Source of the DNA: Closterium sp. NIES-65 | Taxonomy: Eukaryota; Streptophyta; Zygnematophyceae; Desmidiales; Closteriaceae | Length of the DNA: 64,000 nucleotides | Reading direction: 5' to 3' | NCBI GenBank assembly: GCA_948144175.1 | Contig: CANXME010002644.1 | Location: forward strand, 1,806,001-1,870,000 | Shown: piece after piece, positions 10,667 through 22,888 of the stretch | How positions within the stretch are numbered: position 1 is the stretch's first letter | How the letters are laid out: each line of letters begins with the position of its first letter | The notes under the pieces: model-generated | What the model was told of the DNA's origin: nothing | Seen by the model: only the letters and a program-made list of their open reading frames with translations | Database searches by the model: none | Translations under genes and position numbers: made by a program

Positions 10667-10842
10667 TGTGAAGATAAGCAGTAGAGGTAAGCGCCATTGC
10701 TAGGATAGCCCTTGCTAGGCAAGAAAGAGTTTAGGCAAAAAGGATGTTCACTAGCAGGAATGGGGATACAAATAGCAAACCCTAGAAAGGTTGTACTCAC
10801 TATAGAGCACCCCACTACAGGCTAGAGCATAACATTCTGACA
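10667..10842 (-). repeat. 5' LTR of the non-autonomous copia element
   Basis: 176 bp, followed on the reverse strand directly by the initiator tRNA-Met primer site (10653-10666). Its outer edge touches CACTA at 10843-10847. Confidence 0.9.
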
Positions 10843-10847
10843 CACTA

Positions 10848-13800
10848 GGCTAACCAAATACAGTCCCATTCTCCCCCATGGGGAGCTTGTGCTCGAGAGA
10901 GGAGCACAGGGAAAGATGGGGAACGAGACTGAAATAGGCATCAGGTGTATTCCCGTCAAGGAATATGCACGAACGAGAAGTGCAGCTCATGGGCTCACGG
11001 GCTCCATCGTACAGCGACGACCAACTGCAACGCCAGCTTCGCTGGCGAACGAGGCCCGCATGGCTGTTGGAGGTTGAGTGAGGCAAGGTTTTGCCCCCAA
11101 CCACCGAACGGTGCTTCTCAAGTGTTCCAAGAAGTTTGGCTTCACTGCAGTTCTCGAGAAGGTGCAGGTAGACTTCGAGAGACTTGCATTTCGGTGCCAC
11201 ATGGCAGCACAAGAAGAATCAAGACTCAGGGAGAATTCGATTTGGTGAAATTCGAGACTCGAATTTCACCCCTTCGAAATGTTACTCGAACATTCGAGTG
11301 TACCGCGGTTCGAGGTTACATGTGCACTTCGATGTTGATTGCATGCTATAAAACTAGTAGCTTTGTATGCATGTTTCATACTGAAATCAAGAATCACTTT
11401 GTATGTGATACAATCCAGAGAGCTCCCATCCTTTGTTCTAAGTGCACTGGGAAGCATATAAACGCCTAGAACTCCCTCGTTACTTGGGCGAATCGTGTGT
11501 TTGATGGCTCGTTAGAAAGCCAGCAGAGTGCTCTATCGTTTAGTACAAATTCCAGTTCCTGCAAAGTAGAGGAGAGTCCTCTACAACAACGGCGCTATGG
11601 CGATGGGGGGAAAGGAAAGCGTGGCACAGCGAGGGGAAGGTGAGGCTGCGCGACGAGGGAATGACTCTCGGCAAGGGAGGAGAGAAATACAGGATAGAAG
11701 AATCTCTATCCTTGAGCCAAGATACCTTCGCGAGAAGACAGCAGTGGAGTGAAAGTTCGTGAAGGATGCCATTCCCGAATGCGTTGGCAAGGAATCTTGC
11801 CATTTCGGCGTGATTGACGAAGGGACGGTCGAACCGGTGTACCTAGACATCTGGAATTCAGGGCACCTACGCGAATCTCTATTACAGGGATTTCAGCCAA
11901 CCCCTTCGTTACAACTTTGATGAGACAACGTACACGACAGGAAAAAAGCTGATATTTCAGCACAGACAGTTTTAAAAACCCTAAAATTTCAGCAAACACA
12001 CTTTAAAAAAAAAAGCTGCCACAACAGCCCCACTATTCTCCCACCACTGAAATCACAGCCTTTTTACCCCTAATCAGCCCTTTTTCGCTGACTTCTGAGG
12101 GCCTGACAACTAATCCTGTTAATGTACTCCTAAACTATGTCATCTAATAGTGCATTATCAGTGGATGTCAGGTTCGTTAGTGTCACTACGCTGGTGGTCG
12201 GTCGGTGTCGAACACACATGTGTCGGAATTTAGTGACTGGTCAAAGTGATGCGCACAAGGCGTCACAGAAAGCGTTCGCAAGGCTGAGGGGGGACTAGAC
12301 CAGCTCGGTCGCGGAAGCGGGGATTGCTGTGACTGCGCACGACACCGCTCTGCGCCTCCCTTCTTTCAAAAGGGGGGAACAGAACACCAGCCCTTGGCAG
12401 AAGAGTGGACAGCTTTTGGTGAGGCGATGCTGCGCGGAATCTCCAGAAGTCGCAGCCGACATTGGTGAAGCTTGGCGGAGGATTATCAGCCAAAAAACAT
12501 TTCAAGCCCAACCCGCGCGGAAACATCTGCAGAATTGGCTCTTTTCCGCCGTCGTTCAGCTCACGCACTCTGTGAAATGAGCGGAAGTACGGGTTTGCGT
12601 GAGAATGGCGGAAACTTGTATGTTCAACCATCCCGCTCACACAAATACAGTGGAGTGGAGGTGAATCTTCTCGGCATTCTCTAGGAACCCGAGGTTTTTT
12701 CCCCAGCCTGTTGCACCCACGGTACAAGCGCGTCGCGTGGTTATGAACCAATTGTAACGAACAGACCGAAGTCCAACTGAAGAGACCGAAGTCAGAATGT
12801 CAACGGAAAAGGTTACAGATCCTTTATATAAGCACCTGCGAATCCTTTTTAGCTAGCCGCGAATTGACGAAACTTATGCGAAACGCAGGATACAGCTTCT
12901 ACGCCCCCTTCACAAGGCAACCCGGAGGGGCTCAATCAGACATCATGTGGGTGGTGTTCTCCAGGCACTGGCGGAAGGGGAGCGAGGGGAAATAGGAATC
13001 TTCCCCCCTCTGCGTTTTTTGGGTTGACACATCAGTCAGCTCGTAGAACCGTGCCGAGCCTTTTTTTTGCCCTCCGAACCAAACCGAAGGTAAATGCCAA
13101 TAGAACGCTCATTTACCCTCAGGGATGTGCACCCTTTGGAAGCTGCACATTTACCCTCCCCACCTTCCTCATCAGGAAAATTTTGCCTCCCTCGCCCCCC
13201 ATTCCGGCAACCACTCCTCACGGGGATGTGGGACAGCCATAAGAGACTCTCCTCTCGGAGAGGTGTTGGGGAGGGAAAACCGACACTCCACCCGTGAATT
13301 TAAAGACCGCTTCGCTGATTCGCCCTTCCTCACGCACAGGACCTTGGCGAAAAAAAAAAAAAACCACGTCCCCTTCTTAGAGCAAACTCTAGTGAGGGTT
13401 TTAGATAAGGGGTCACCCTGGATTTTGTTTGTAGCCCTTCATGCATGTGAGGGCCAATTGAGCTACCCCCGTTTGGTGACCAGGAAAATGTACCCACATG
13501 TTCGTCATTTACCGTCGGAGCCTTCCCCCCCTGGCACCCGAAATTTCCTGTCTTCGGCTGTAGCGGGAGTTGGTTAAACCTTCCGAGGAAACATCCTCGG
13601 AACCATCGTCATTTACATTCGCCCCTCCACCTCCCCGCCTAGCAGGAGTCACCAGAACACCACCGTGGAGTGGAGGTGAATCTTCTCGGCATTCTCGAGG
13701 ACAAACTACAGCACCCGTTTCCCCAGTTGTCGGTCCTTTTGCCATGGAGATGTCGCCCTGTAACAGCTCAAGGTGACAACCTAAAATGCTGGTTTTGACG

Positions 13801-13977
13801 GCGATTGGTTCTGTCCCTAACTTCAGTTCCTTTCGTCTCTCTTGACCGCTTGTTGGCGGAATCACGCGCCGCTTCTCCTACTTCTAGGACTATCTTAAAG
13901 AATCGATTACCCGTAGTTTATCATCCACTTACCGTCCGCTCCACCCTCTTAGAACCACTCGTCCGAATTATTTCGCA
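10848..13977. other. Intergenic region upstream of the rhomboid gene
   Basis: No gene is supported. A block of about 30 bp around GGTGAATCTTCTCGGCATTC occurs at about 12650-12685 and again at about 13665-13700 within longer similar sequence, so this is repeat-derived. Short frames here encode nothing I recognise. Poly-A and poly-T runs occur at 12004 and 13350. The last few hundred bases before 13978 should hold the rhomboid promoter; I see no clear TATA box. Confidence 0.5.
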
Positions 13978-14424
13978 ATGAGTCGCATAGTAGGTCGCGG
14001 AGGCTCAGATCCTTACTCGAGCGACGTTGAGATGCCGTCGTCTACGAGCCTCCGCTCCTCCTCCTCTCTCTCCTCCACTCCCTCAGCTCCGCTCGCTCAT
14101 TCCCGCTCCGGCGAATACCCCTACGCTCCTCCCCATCCAGCCATCGTGTCATCTCATAACGAGTACGCTGACGACAGCCACTCCGCGTATCATCAAGAGG
14201 GTCAGTTCCACTCGTACACTTCCGGCAGTACAATCGTACCGTACGCTTACCCACCTCCTCCTCCGCCTGAATACCCCTCCGGAATCAACCCAGCAGCGTA
14301 CCCCCCTGTTGTTCCACCTCCAAACCAGCGGGATCCTTCGCAGAAACCGCGTTGGTATAGGAAAGTGCCATGGTTGGCACTTACTGTATTAATCGCCTGC
14401 ATAGTCGTCTTTATTGTGACCATG

Positions 14425-14433
14425 CATCGCGAA
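14425..14433 (+). repeat. Left terminal inverted repeat
   Basis: CATCGCGAA, directly after the TG at 14423-14424. It is the exact reverse complement of 29984-29992. Confidence 0.8.
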
Positions 14434-14707
14434 TTTCTGAGTTTGCACAAAATGTACACGGTAGCTTTTCCTGCGGGAAATCTTCGGAAAAGCTTCGGAA
14501 AACCTTCGGCGCGCACAATTGCACCTGAGTGGCCAAAGTGACATTGCAGCAACGACACTGAAGTGTCGCCAATGCTACTTTGCAGTTACAATTGTGACTT
14601 CGAAGTATCAAGTTCAGCAGTGATCCGGCCATACTCGATTTTGGCTCCATGTTTGGGGCGACACTTTGGGCCATATTGTTATTCATGTCGCAATGCGTTA
14701 ACATCAA

Positions 14708-17700
14708 TCAGTCGATGAGTGCAAACCTATTGAGTAGCCTGACTCTAGGATTAGTAAAGGACTTGCACACATGGACAATGCGCTCGATCGATGCAACCTC
14801 AATGATCCCGTGCGTGGCCTCCTTCCGCCCCGGCACAAGTTGGGGGCAAAGAGTCTGGGGACACACCCCTTCTTCCTCGTAATACTTCACGAATACATAT
14901 GCACCTTCCTCCCCGCTACAGTTCACCGCCCTGAAAATACAGAGACACCGCGCATACCACCACTCCTCCTCCTCCTCCTCCTCCTCCCTCTCTCCCGGTA
15001 TTGCAATGTCGGTGAACCAGTTCTCCTGCGGGCTTGCTTTCACGAACATCGCCTTCGGAACCAAGTAGCCCCCTTTCGTGCTAGGGATGGCCACTGCGGT
15101 GTGCACCTGCCGGGTATGGGTGGGTTAGCATGAGGACTAACACATTGTACGATGACGCCTCTTCACGTACGTGTCCAAGACACAACAGCCCAACCTGTTT
15201 ACAACCGAAGCAATCAGCTGAATTATCGGGTTACTAACATGACTCATCATCTCACCAACACACGTGAAGTCTGAAGGCCTTCCGCGGCCATGAGTGTCGC
15301 CATGTTGTCAAACTCGCTGCCCACCGTCTCCCTGTACAGCATCCGCAGTGGATCGTCAGCCGTCATGAGACACATGGCCTTGCTCGTGCGGGTCAGCGCG
15401 GGTTTCATGCTTCTCACAGCCTGAGAGGTGGGTTGTGAGCACGCATTGGATGAACCGGTGGAGTCATTACACCCTTATCACCTCGCACACCTCCGTGCCT
15501 TTAACAAATGCCACCAACACTACATGGCCGCGCGCTGTGTACCTCTCGCAGGGCGGTGTAGTAAGTTTTCCCTCCTCCTGACAGCGCCGCAATCTCCCTT
15601 GTCATCTCGCGTTGCGTCTCCTCCTCGACTATCCTCCTTGGTATGTCTTTCCAGTTGCTTCCGCGCACGGGCCTCTTCACGGTGCCCTTGTGGGTATGCT
15701 CCCACAGCTCCGTGGAATACTCGTGCGGCAAACCCCTCATGGATATGCCGTCGATGATGTGTACAACTTCGTGTAGCTTCACGAAGTTCCACTTCGACTT
15801 CTGCCTCGGGAAAGCCGCCTGCAGTGCAGCCACCAGTCTACACAAAGTTGTATGCACATTGTAGTGTCATCATTGGAAGATTCACCACAGATGTACAACA
15901 CCGATTATGGGTGCAACGAAACAAGTGGCCATCGTGTTCACTCACGAGATGCCATGCTGCCTCGCGATGGCGATTGTGAGCCGCGTGTGCTTTGTCACAG
16001 CCAGCAGGGACTTGTAGAAGACCGCATAGTAGCGGAAGGCACGAACCTCTTTCTCCCTCTGGTCCCTTTCCTCCGCAGAGCGCCCCACACACAGGTCGGA
16101 AATGACAATAGGGAAAACCTGCATCATGCCACGATACTCGAACGCCGCGTAATTCGCCCCGCTGCGGAAAAACGTGGAGCCACCCGGGATGCGCACCAAG
16201 ACACTCCTTGTCTCGCCCTTCACGCCAAACTTGCGTCTGTACCACGCACAAATCACACACAAGCAACGATATTGGATTGTTTCCGTGGTCAGCTCCGCCA
16301 TGTACGCACTACCGCATACAAAACTGTTCACAGATTCTATGTGTACTCACTGATCAAACCCCCGAATCTCGGCCTTCGACTTCCCCTCCATGAAACAGGT
16401 GGCCATATGCACCAGCACCCCCGAATCCAGCACATGCAATATGTCGCCAACAACTGCCAGGAAGACGTTACCCCACTTCGTCTCCGAGAAGTTCCATCTC
16501 TCCAGGACGCTCTGCACGTTGGATGGTGCTGTCAGACTCATCATAAAACGCAACATCAAGCCGCTACAATCATGGCCGCGGCCATGTGACTTGCCCCACT
16601 GAAACATCGAGCACGCACCGTGATCGGATGCGTAGACCACCTGGCCTGGATCGCTGCAGCGCCTTCCACCGTCGAAGCGCTCAGTATCTTCGACGCCGCG
16701 TGCCGCTCTCCCTTCACCATGCGCACTATTGACTTGTTTGACAGGTCATGAAGGTGCCCTTTCTTGATGTAGCAGCTCGAGCACGGTCTGTGCGATGCCT
16801 GCTGCATCGTTGCTGTGGCACGGCACCCTTCCGGATAGTCGCCAACAAATGCATAGAGGCATGGATATGCCTTGACGACACCTCCCCGGCCGTCTGACAC
16901 ATGGAAGCTTCGAAGCGGACCACTGCATGCACCACTTACACGTTTGAAGGGTCTCAGAAACCGACAATGACCCCGTTCGCCTCGAACAGGCCTAGAGCAT
17001 GCATTCGGACCACTTACTCGCGGTTCTCACGCATGAGCGGACCCATCACGATGCGATACGCCTCCTGATACACCCGAGTCTTCTCCGTCGCCGATGCCCA
17101 CTCCGGCGGAAAAGGGAGCACACCCACTAGCGCATGCCCAGGCTCACGCCACCGTAACTCCTCCGAGACATTGACCAAACCCATCAACATTGGCCATGCC
17201 TGTAGGCGTCCGTTCCCCGACGCGTAAGTGCTGTCGCTGTAGGAGATGACACCCAGCACCATAGAATCCTCCTCCGGCAGTTCCGCCTGCCAACGACACA
17301 AGGCTACCAACAGAGTCAGACTAACTCACATCAGAGTCCATTGTGACGCTTGGCAACATATGCCTCTACTTGCCTGCGCCTCTTCCAGCCAAGTCCCTGT
17401 GTCGGGGGTACTGAAATGTCTTGTTTCAGCCGTGTCTTCTGGATCTCGCCGCGGCCGTTTGACAAATCCCCTAACATTCACGAATGTCTTCACCATCTTC
17501 TGCGCAATCTGTCCACAAGGAGGCGCGTGAAGCCTGTATATAGCCAGTGCATAAACACACATACACTCGCCGACTCCGTGCAGCACCAACCATCAATCGC
17601 TCACCAGCTTTGTGTCCTTGTACAGCAGTTCCAGCATCTGACACCTTCCTCCGGGGCCCCGCACCTCAATCTCTGCCTTGAGCCATGGCACCATGTCGTC

Positions 17701-18186
17701 CGGCGCGTGTTGCTCCCCATACCGCCTGACGTCGGCGACGTTCTGCCAGCGCCGAACCGCTGCTGGATCGTATCCCGGGTGGTTGAATATGTGCAACACT
17801 CTATTTATTTCTCTGTCCGACAAATCAGCGTCCTTGAAGAACAGGTACAGCTCGTTCAAGGTGTTGAACAGATCGCCAACTGTGGATACAGATCCATCGT
17901 CCGACGTCGACACGTACCCGCGTACAAAATCCGAGTGCTCGGGAAACTCTCTTAAATATCTGAACAGCGAGTCCGCGGAGTGGGGGCTGCCCGGGACTGA
18001 CTCACTGTCCGAATGATGCACGCTATTTCTCACCTCGGCCAAAGCCTCCGCCAACGCCTCCACCGCCCTACTCTCGAGCCTCTCGAGCAGCGTTTCCCTG
18101 CACGTGTCATTGCGATACAGATGGATTCTGAGTAGGTTGTCTGACTCCAGCTCCTGCCCGCACGCCCCGCACCTGTTCCCTGCCAT
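14708..18186 (-). CDS. Plavaka/KDZ-type DDE transposase, 866 aa, nine exons
   Basis: Exons on the reverse strand: 17605-18186, 17374-17508, 17018-17286, 16619-16922, 16351-16511, 15946-16236, 15543-15837, 15256-15420, 14708-15106. They total 2,601 nt and stay in frame to the stop. Introns are 87-149 nt and GT-AG, except one GC-AG at 17287-17373. The N-terminus has a C2H2-like finger (CGACGQEL...HLYRNDTC). Then come the Plavaka landmarks: TGTWLEEAQ, the first acid in ISYSDST (about D257), a domain like SVSEELRWREPGHALVGVLP, the Cys-containing HRPCSSCYIKKGHL, the second acid in VVGDILHVLDSGV (about D453), and KLHEVVHIIDG...EYSTELWEH (about E624). Upstream of the finger there is only a short leader, and MAGNRCG is the natural start. 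It should cut and join the ends of the 14425-29992 element. Plavaka-type transposases are known mainly from fungi. Confidence 0.87.
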
Positions 18187-18893
18187 GTGTCTTAATCTGC
18201 GGACACAACCAATGGCCTATCCCTGACTTCCCCTCTAATTCGCGTTAGCTAACCATTACCGTCATGCATGTTCTCCACATCACGCCTGTAGGAGCTATGC
18301 TGTTATCGAGCGGCGCACGCCGTGCATCCTTCCACCGAAACTCCGTTCACCACGTCTCGCGCACCGCATACCGTTCTATTACTCCAGTTACTACTACTGC
18401 ATGTTCTGAACATGGGTCTTCCGCCTACGTCACCCCATTATCACAGCTCCTATAATGGATCGTCCAATACATCGTGTACGCACAAAAGGGCGCAGCGTCC
18501 TGGCGGGCGGCCTTATCCGTAGCGAGAAACCCTAACCGTCAGAAATGCATGCGGTAATACATCCCTTCGTGATGTTTGCACTTCCTTTGTTCAGGCGCGG
18601 TGGTTACACCAACCCGAGAGAATATACTCGATACAGCAACACATCTATCATCAATGTTCGAACCCCGTTTGTCAATTCCGATGGACTATCTCCCATCCTT
18701 GTCATACATAAACGTTGAAATTTTATAACAATTGTTCACACCCCTAGGAAACCTATGCCAATGCATTTAGCAACCTTTGTCACACAGAAACTCAGTGGCA
18801 TACTTAGTATGAAAAACATAAGCGTGCTCAGGGCAGCTAAACGCAGTACCAGTACGGCATGCTTTACTTTCCTGCCATATTGGGGTAAACATA

Positions 18894-19868
18894 TCAGTAA
18901 TAGCTGCCACGGTGGTCACGCCGACTACGACGTCGGCGCAAGAGACGATCAAGTACATCTAACAGGAGCAACGCCCCATCAATATTGTTGGACCTGGTAC
19001 CATCTGCCATAAGGGCACAAAGACAAGTCGTGAGGCAATGTGAAGCATCGGTCACGGCAAATAACAGGACGGTCGTTACCTCTGGGGTCCTCGACGTGCG
19101 TACGCCTCCGCCTCTCGCGGCGCCGCCCATACTCGTGTGTACGTTCATCGGGACATCCTATGGGACATTTGCGCAACGCATAGCAGCGCGAGGTTAATAA
19201 CGTGCAACATGGCTCCCATAAGTGGCACCACGCAGTCAAGCTATTCATGATGTTTGGTACTCACCTGTCTGTGCCCGGACGTGCCTCGTAGGAGTAGCGG
19301 CGCTAGACACGAAACTACCCGGGACCCTGTACGCCGATCCAGACCTGTACGGGTTTGGAGGGTCTGACTCTCCCGTCTCAACGGGCACATTATTGGCGTC
19401 GCCCCTGTTGCCAGGGAAGAAGAAGTCGAAGAGATCATTCACGCGGGTAGAACCTTCGCGAGAATCGGCCGCTGGATCTTCGCGCTCCGCACCCGCGGCT
19501 ATTTCCTCAATCTGCATCCTCTCCCAGCTACTAGGTACCGATTGTGCAGCATCTACATTCCCCCCTGCTGATATCGTGGCCTGTTCGTGGTTCACAGGTC
19601 CTGTAATTGACTGCGTAGCCCCCGCGTCTCCATCCTCCGTTTCATCATCAGTTGAGTCTACCACCGGCTGTCGGCCATTACCAGTTTGTGGCTCGGGTGT
19701 TACAGTCACAATGACGGTTTTATCTCGACTTATGTCGGCACCCGCGTTTATATCACCACTCGCTGGCGTTCCCTGCATACGCGTTCCATCTCGATCAAAG
19801 CTACCACCCAGTAGCTTGTTTATGTGACGCGCCGCTACCTTTGTGTCGTTGCTGCTAGGGGAGGCCAT
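18894..19868 (-). CDS. Transposon gene 2: unknown acidic protein with Arg-rich C-terminus, 263 aa
   Basis: Exons 19265-19868, 19080-19157 and 18894-19003 use GT-AG sites and keep phase 1 throughout, giving 264 codons with the stop. The first two thirds are hydrophilic and rich in Ser, Thr, Gly, Asp and Glu. A short aromatic patch (LFDFFFPGN) may be a binding motif. The C-terminus has two Arg clusters (GRRRERRRRTH and LLRRRRSRRDH), which could be nuclear localisation or nucleic-acid contacts. I do not recognise a family. It starts about 0.7 kb beyond the transposase start, in the same orientation. A companion of the transposase is only a guess from position. Confidence 0.65.
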
Positions 19869-20236
19869 AACTGGAATATGGTTAGGGTTTGAACGAATAG
19901 CCAGACAGAGCTAAATGACTCCTTGTATCTGCCTCCTATTTGTTCGAAGCCACTTCGGTAACCATTTCCGTCAGCGATATCGCCGTCAAAATCTCGTCGT
20001 TTGACGTTGTACATTCGTCGTTGTACACCCGATTGATTTACGGTGTGTGTTAGACGACATCTACAACGAAGCTCGATACCGTGAACGGCCATGAAAACTC
20101 TGGAGGTTTAATGTTTACATGATACATAAAATCTCAACCGCGCTACATATGCAAGTATTTAACCATTTCGACGGCACAGTCTGATCCCGTTCCGTATCAA
20201 ACTATGCCAATACGCCGATATGTCAAACGGTCCTGT

Positions 20237-21212
20237 CTACCGGTTGGCGTTATACTTTACTAGGCGAACGTAGGCACAATCAATAGTATTCGATGAGGTG
20301 CCCGTCATGGACTGTTCTTGCATGGGCTTAGTAGATACCTTGGACCACCAAGGTATCATTCCCAGAGCACGACTGAGATCCCCGATGCGCACTCCTTCGT
20401 CCATGTCCTTCAACACCTTGGGCGTGTTCACCTGAAACGTGCTTCATCTGGGTTTAGCGGAGGATATGCAGGCACCACACCACACACCGTCCTTTGTAAT
20501 GGCATTAACGGAACAACGTATACGTCTTACAATGGATGATGTGCCACATCCCGTGCATATGTCTCTTGAGTGAGGTGCCGAAATCCTGGACCCATCGGAC
20601 CGATGTCTCTCCTCCTGCACACCAGATAAACGTCCCACACCTTTCATGGCCATCTGAAACACACCCAGTCGGCACGCCAACGATCCTCACCTCATATCCC
20701 ATCGCCCGTGCCTCGGCCATTAGAACGTCTCTGTAGTCAAATGTCGGCAACTCCAGCAGTATGACATCCTCGAGGCGTGTTGCGCTGTGATTTACGAGTC
20801 TGTAATCCGCTATTGACGTCATAAACCGGCGACCTTTGGCACGTGTAATGCTCGACTCCGACTCGTCCGGATACGTGGCGTATATGAGCCTCAGGTACAT
20901 GAACGGTGTGGGTGCGTCGGGTGTTATTGCAAGAGACGCACGGGCTTCTGAAATCGCGCGCGCCCTGTGCTGTCTAGGACTGCGCCTTCCACTACCCAGG
21001 AATGGGTCCAGAGACCTAAGAATCGTGGCCGCGCTAAGGGTCTGACCTCGTTGCGACATTATGGCACCCTGCACCTGCATTATGGCGTAGGCTATAGTGG
21101 GCTTAGACCGTATAAAATAACCCCGTGTGTTGCGCCGACGAGGCTCCAGCACGTCGCGCGCTTTACTACACGTCGCGCTCATCATGCCACTGCCAACTGA
21201 AATCTGTACCAT
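20237..21212 (-). CDS. Transposon gene 3: unknown protein, 279 aa
   Basis: My model has exons 20691-21212, 20531-20653 and 20237-20431, with introns GTGAGG...TTTCAG and GTAAGA...TTTCAG, all in frame. The first exon encodes a likely folded region (about residues 40-170) with RLEDVILLELPTFDYRDVL. The middle exon has CTGCGTSS. If the second intron is retained, the frame continues to WCGAC, giving a GATA-like C-x2-C...C-x2-C pattern before a stop at 20444. Alternative splicing could therefore make a zinc-finger form. I do not recognise the family. The ATG at 21212 is the first in frame and needs transcript support. Confidence 0.55.
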
Positions 21213-21542
21213 TAGTCGGACGTTAGGGTTTTGTAAGTGTCCGTCTTACGGAAATCGAGGTACGTGCTGGTGGGACGATTGGAAGCGGTGTGGAATGGTT
21301 TGTGGATTGTTGGCACGCTTTCATGGTCAACAGGGTATACCGAGTACAAAGTGCAAAATTACTTCGCGCGTTCTTCAGTATGTGCCATATCGGGGAGGTG
21401 AACATTGTACTCGCTCTCGGATTGAGCGTGGAATGTGTAATATCCCCAACGTGAACAATCTCGTTACGTACACGATGACTGACAATGTGCGTATTATTCG
21501 ACAAATACAACGTTTATTGTGATCAACAAGGCTCGTCAGTTA

Positions 21543-22888
21543 CTACATCCCATACTCAATATCCCCATGCACGCTAGACATGGATGCCGTTGGGGAGTTG
21601 AAGCATATCTCCTCGCTGGCCGTGGAAGACAGGGACGAGGAAGGCGCGTATGAATGCCTCCTAACCTTCTTCTCTGGTGTGCGCAGCAGACGGTCAACGA
21701 GGTCCGGGTTCCCCAAGCGCTTAAGCGTGACGACAGCACTCGGAGCTACTCCAGTCGCGCTAGCAAGCCTTGTGTACGCATCAGATGCCATACGCATGAA
21801 CCGGCGGCGAGTCCTGTCGTCCCATTTGACGCGGCCGACACAGCTTGAATCATCAATCCGACGGTTGACCGGCTCTGGAAAACGTTCGGCCGTATCCTCG
21901 TCCATGGTGTCATCCCAAGTTGCATAGTCCAATGCATCCATCACGCAGTCGGGGATGTCCAACTGGTCCAGCCTCCTCTGCAGGCCCGTGAGGCTAACGA
22001 CGAGCTGCTCCACAACCTCTACATGCATGTCGCGGTTGATCGCCTGAAGCCGAGGCAGCCACTCGTCCGGGACGCACCCAGTGCGCCAAAACGCGAGCTG
22101 AATGTGAGATGTCGCCACCCCCCACAGTGCCTGGAATGTCCACTGCAACGTGTTCGTGGCTGATGGAAAGTTGCTGGTCCACACCCAAGCTGGAGGCACG
22201 CGCCTCATGAAGCGAGTCTGGTGGTCCACCCACATTGTGCGGAATTCGGACTTGAAGAATGTGACAATGCCCTGCACGACCGGGTTCCCCACGTCTGGCA
22301 CAACATCATGAAGCTGCACAATGCGAGTATGGGTTAGGTGTTGCACCATGAAGGGCCCACTCGGCTCTCGCTTGCCCTCTCCCCAAGTGAGATTGTGCCT
22401 CCGCGAGGACACAAGGACGACGATGTCACGGTCCTCTGCAAATTTCGCAGCGTTGAGGCCTAGCATGAACTGCGTGAAAAGCTGCACGTAACAACAAAGA
22501 GCATCACAGGGACATACTTTTAGCACCACCGTATTGAGTCCATACATAGGAGACAATCGCACCAGTCATCTCTAGTACAAATGGCCATTACCTGGGGGGT
22601 TATGCGGCCGGACCGAGTACGGCGTACATATGCCCACTGATCGCCGCTGACATCGTGGCCCAGCCTCAGTGGCTCCCGGTCGGCGCTCACAACAACGGGC
22701 CTGAAGCGATGCGCGCCGTCTGCGGAATAGAGAAGGCCGATAGACAGCCTCTTCATATCATTCCCATTGCGACCGACGAACGGATGCAGGTATGGCTGCA
22801 GAGCAGGTAGGAGAGAAACCTCTACAAATATGTACACGTCGCTGGGAGGTGCGCCAAGGCGAGACAAGAGATCCTTTAGAGCGGCCAT
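21543..22888 (-). CDS. Transposon gene 4: DDE_1 (pogo/Tigger-type) protein lacking catalytic acids, 411 aa
   Basis: Exon 1 (22592-22888) and exon 2 (21543-22481) join in phase 0. Residues about 17-180 follow the DDE_1 fold of pogo/Tigger transposases and CENP-B-derived proteins: DVYIFVEVSL for the YNxDETG block, KRLSIGLLYSADGAHRFRP, ITPQLFTQFML, DIVVLVSSRRHN for LLLLDNxxxH, and VPDVGNPVVQGIVTFFKSEFR for the LPPNTTSxxQPLDQGIIxxFK block. At each of the three places where the catalytic Asp belongs there is another residue, so cutting activity is not expected. A helical region with a basic, Ser-rich tail (RTPEKKVRRHS) follows. No CENP-B-type N-terminal DNA-binding domain is seen. It may bind DNA ends or regulate transposition; that is inference. 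The start has a good context (CCATGGCC). Confidence 0.7.

Larger units (their letters stand above)
9288..10842 (-). mobile_element. Intact non-autonomous copia derivative, 1,555 bp
   Basis: Two LTRs of exactly 176 bp (9288-9463 and 10667-10842), each TGTCAGAATG...CTTCACA on the reverse strand, bound a 1.2-kb interior. The flanks are CACTA at 9283-9287 and CACTA at 10843-10847, a 5-bp target duplication. Just inside the higher LTR the reverse strand reads TGGTATTAGAGCCC, a primer site for initiator tRNA-Met. The interior keeps the copia 3' UTR (about 9480-9540) and the GC-rich 5' leader but no gag or pol frame. It must have been moved by proteins from full-length copia relatives. The two LTRs differ at only a few positions. 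Confidence 0.9.

Noticed and set aside
10102..10697. Several overlapping Arg/Ala/Pro-rich frames on both strands
   Set aside because: They are produced by the roughly 30-bp GC-rich minisatellite in the copia leader; no protein features and no shared frame among copies.
10850..11469. Reverse frame with several Cys (MCCHVAPKCK) and the overlapping forward frame
   Set aside because: No recognisable domain; I considered a transposase zinc finger but found no supporting motif around it.
12263..13865. Two reverse frames that share PRECREDSPPLH
   Set aside because: The shared peptide comes from a repeated DNA block (about 12650 and 13665); no domain, no splice logic, so treated as repeat.
20444..20680. 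GATA-like zinc finger (CTGC...WCGAC) as the main product of transposon gene 3
   Set aside because: A consensus donor (GTAAGA) and acceptor (TTTCAG) split the finger and give a longer in-frame product, so I kept the finger only as an alternative form.
22481..22592. SF3-helicase or viral Rep reading of transposon gene 4 (VWTSNFPSA looked like motif C)
   Set aside because: No Walker A motif is present, and the DDE_1 block order explains more of the protein.
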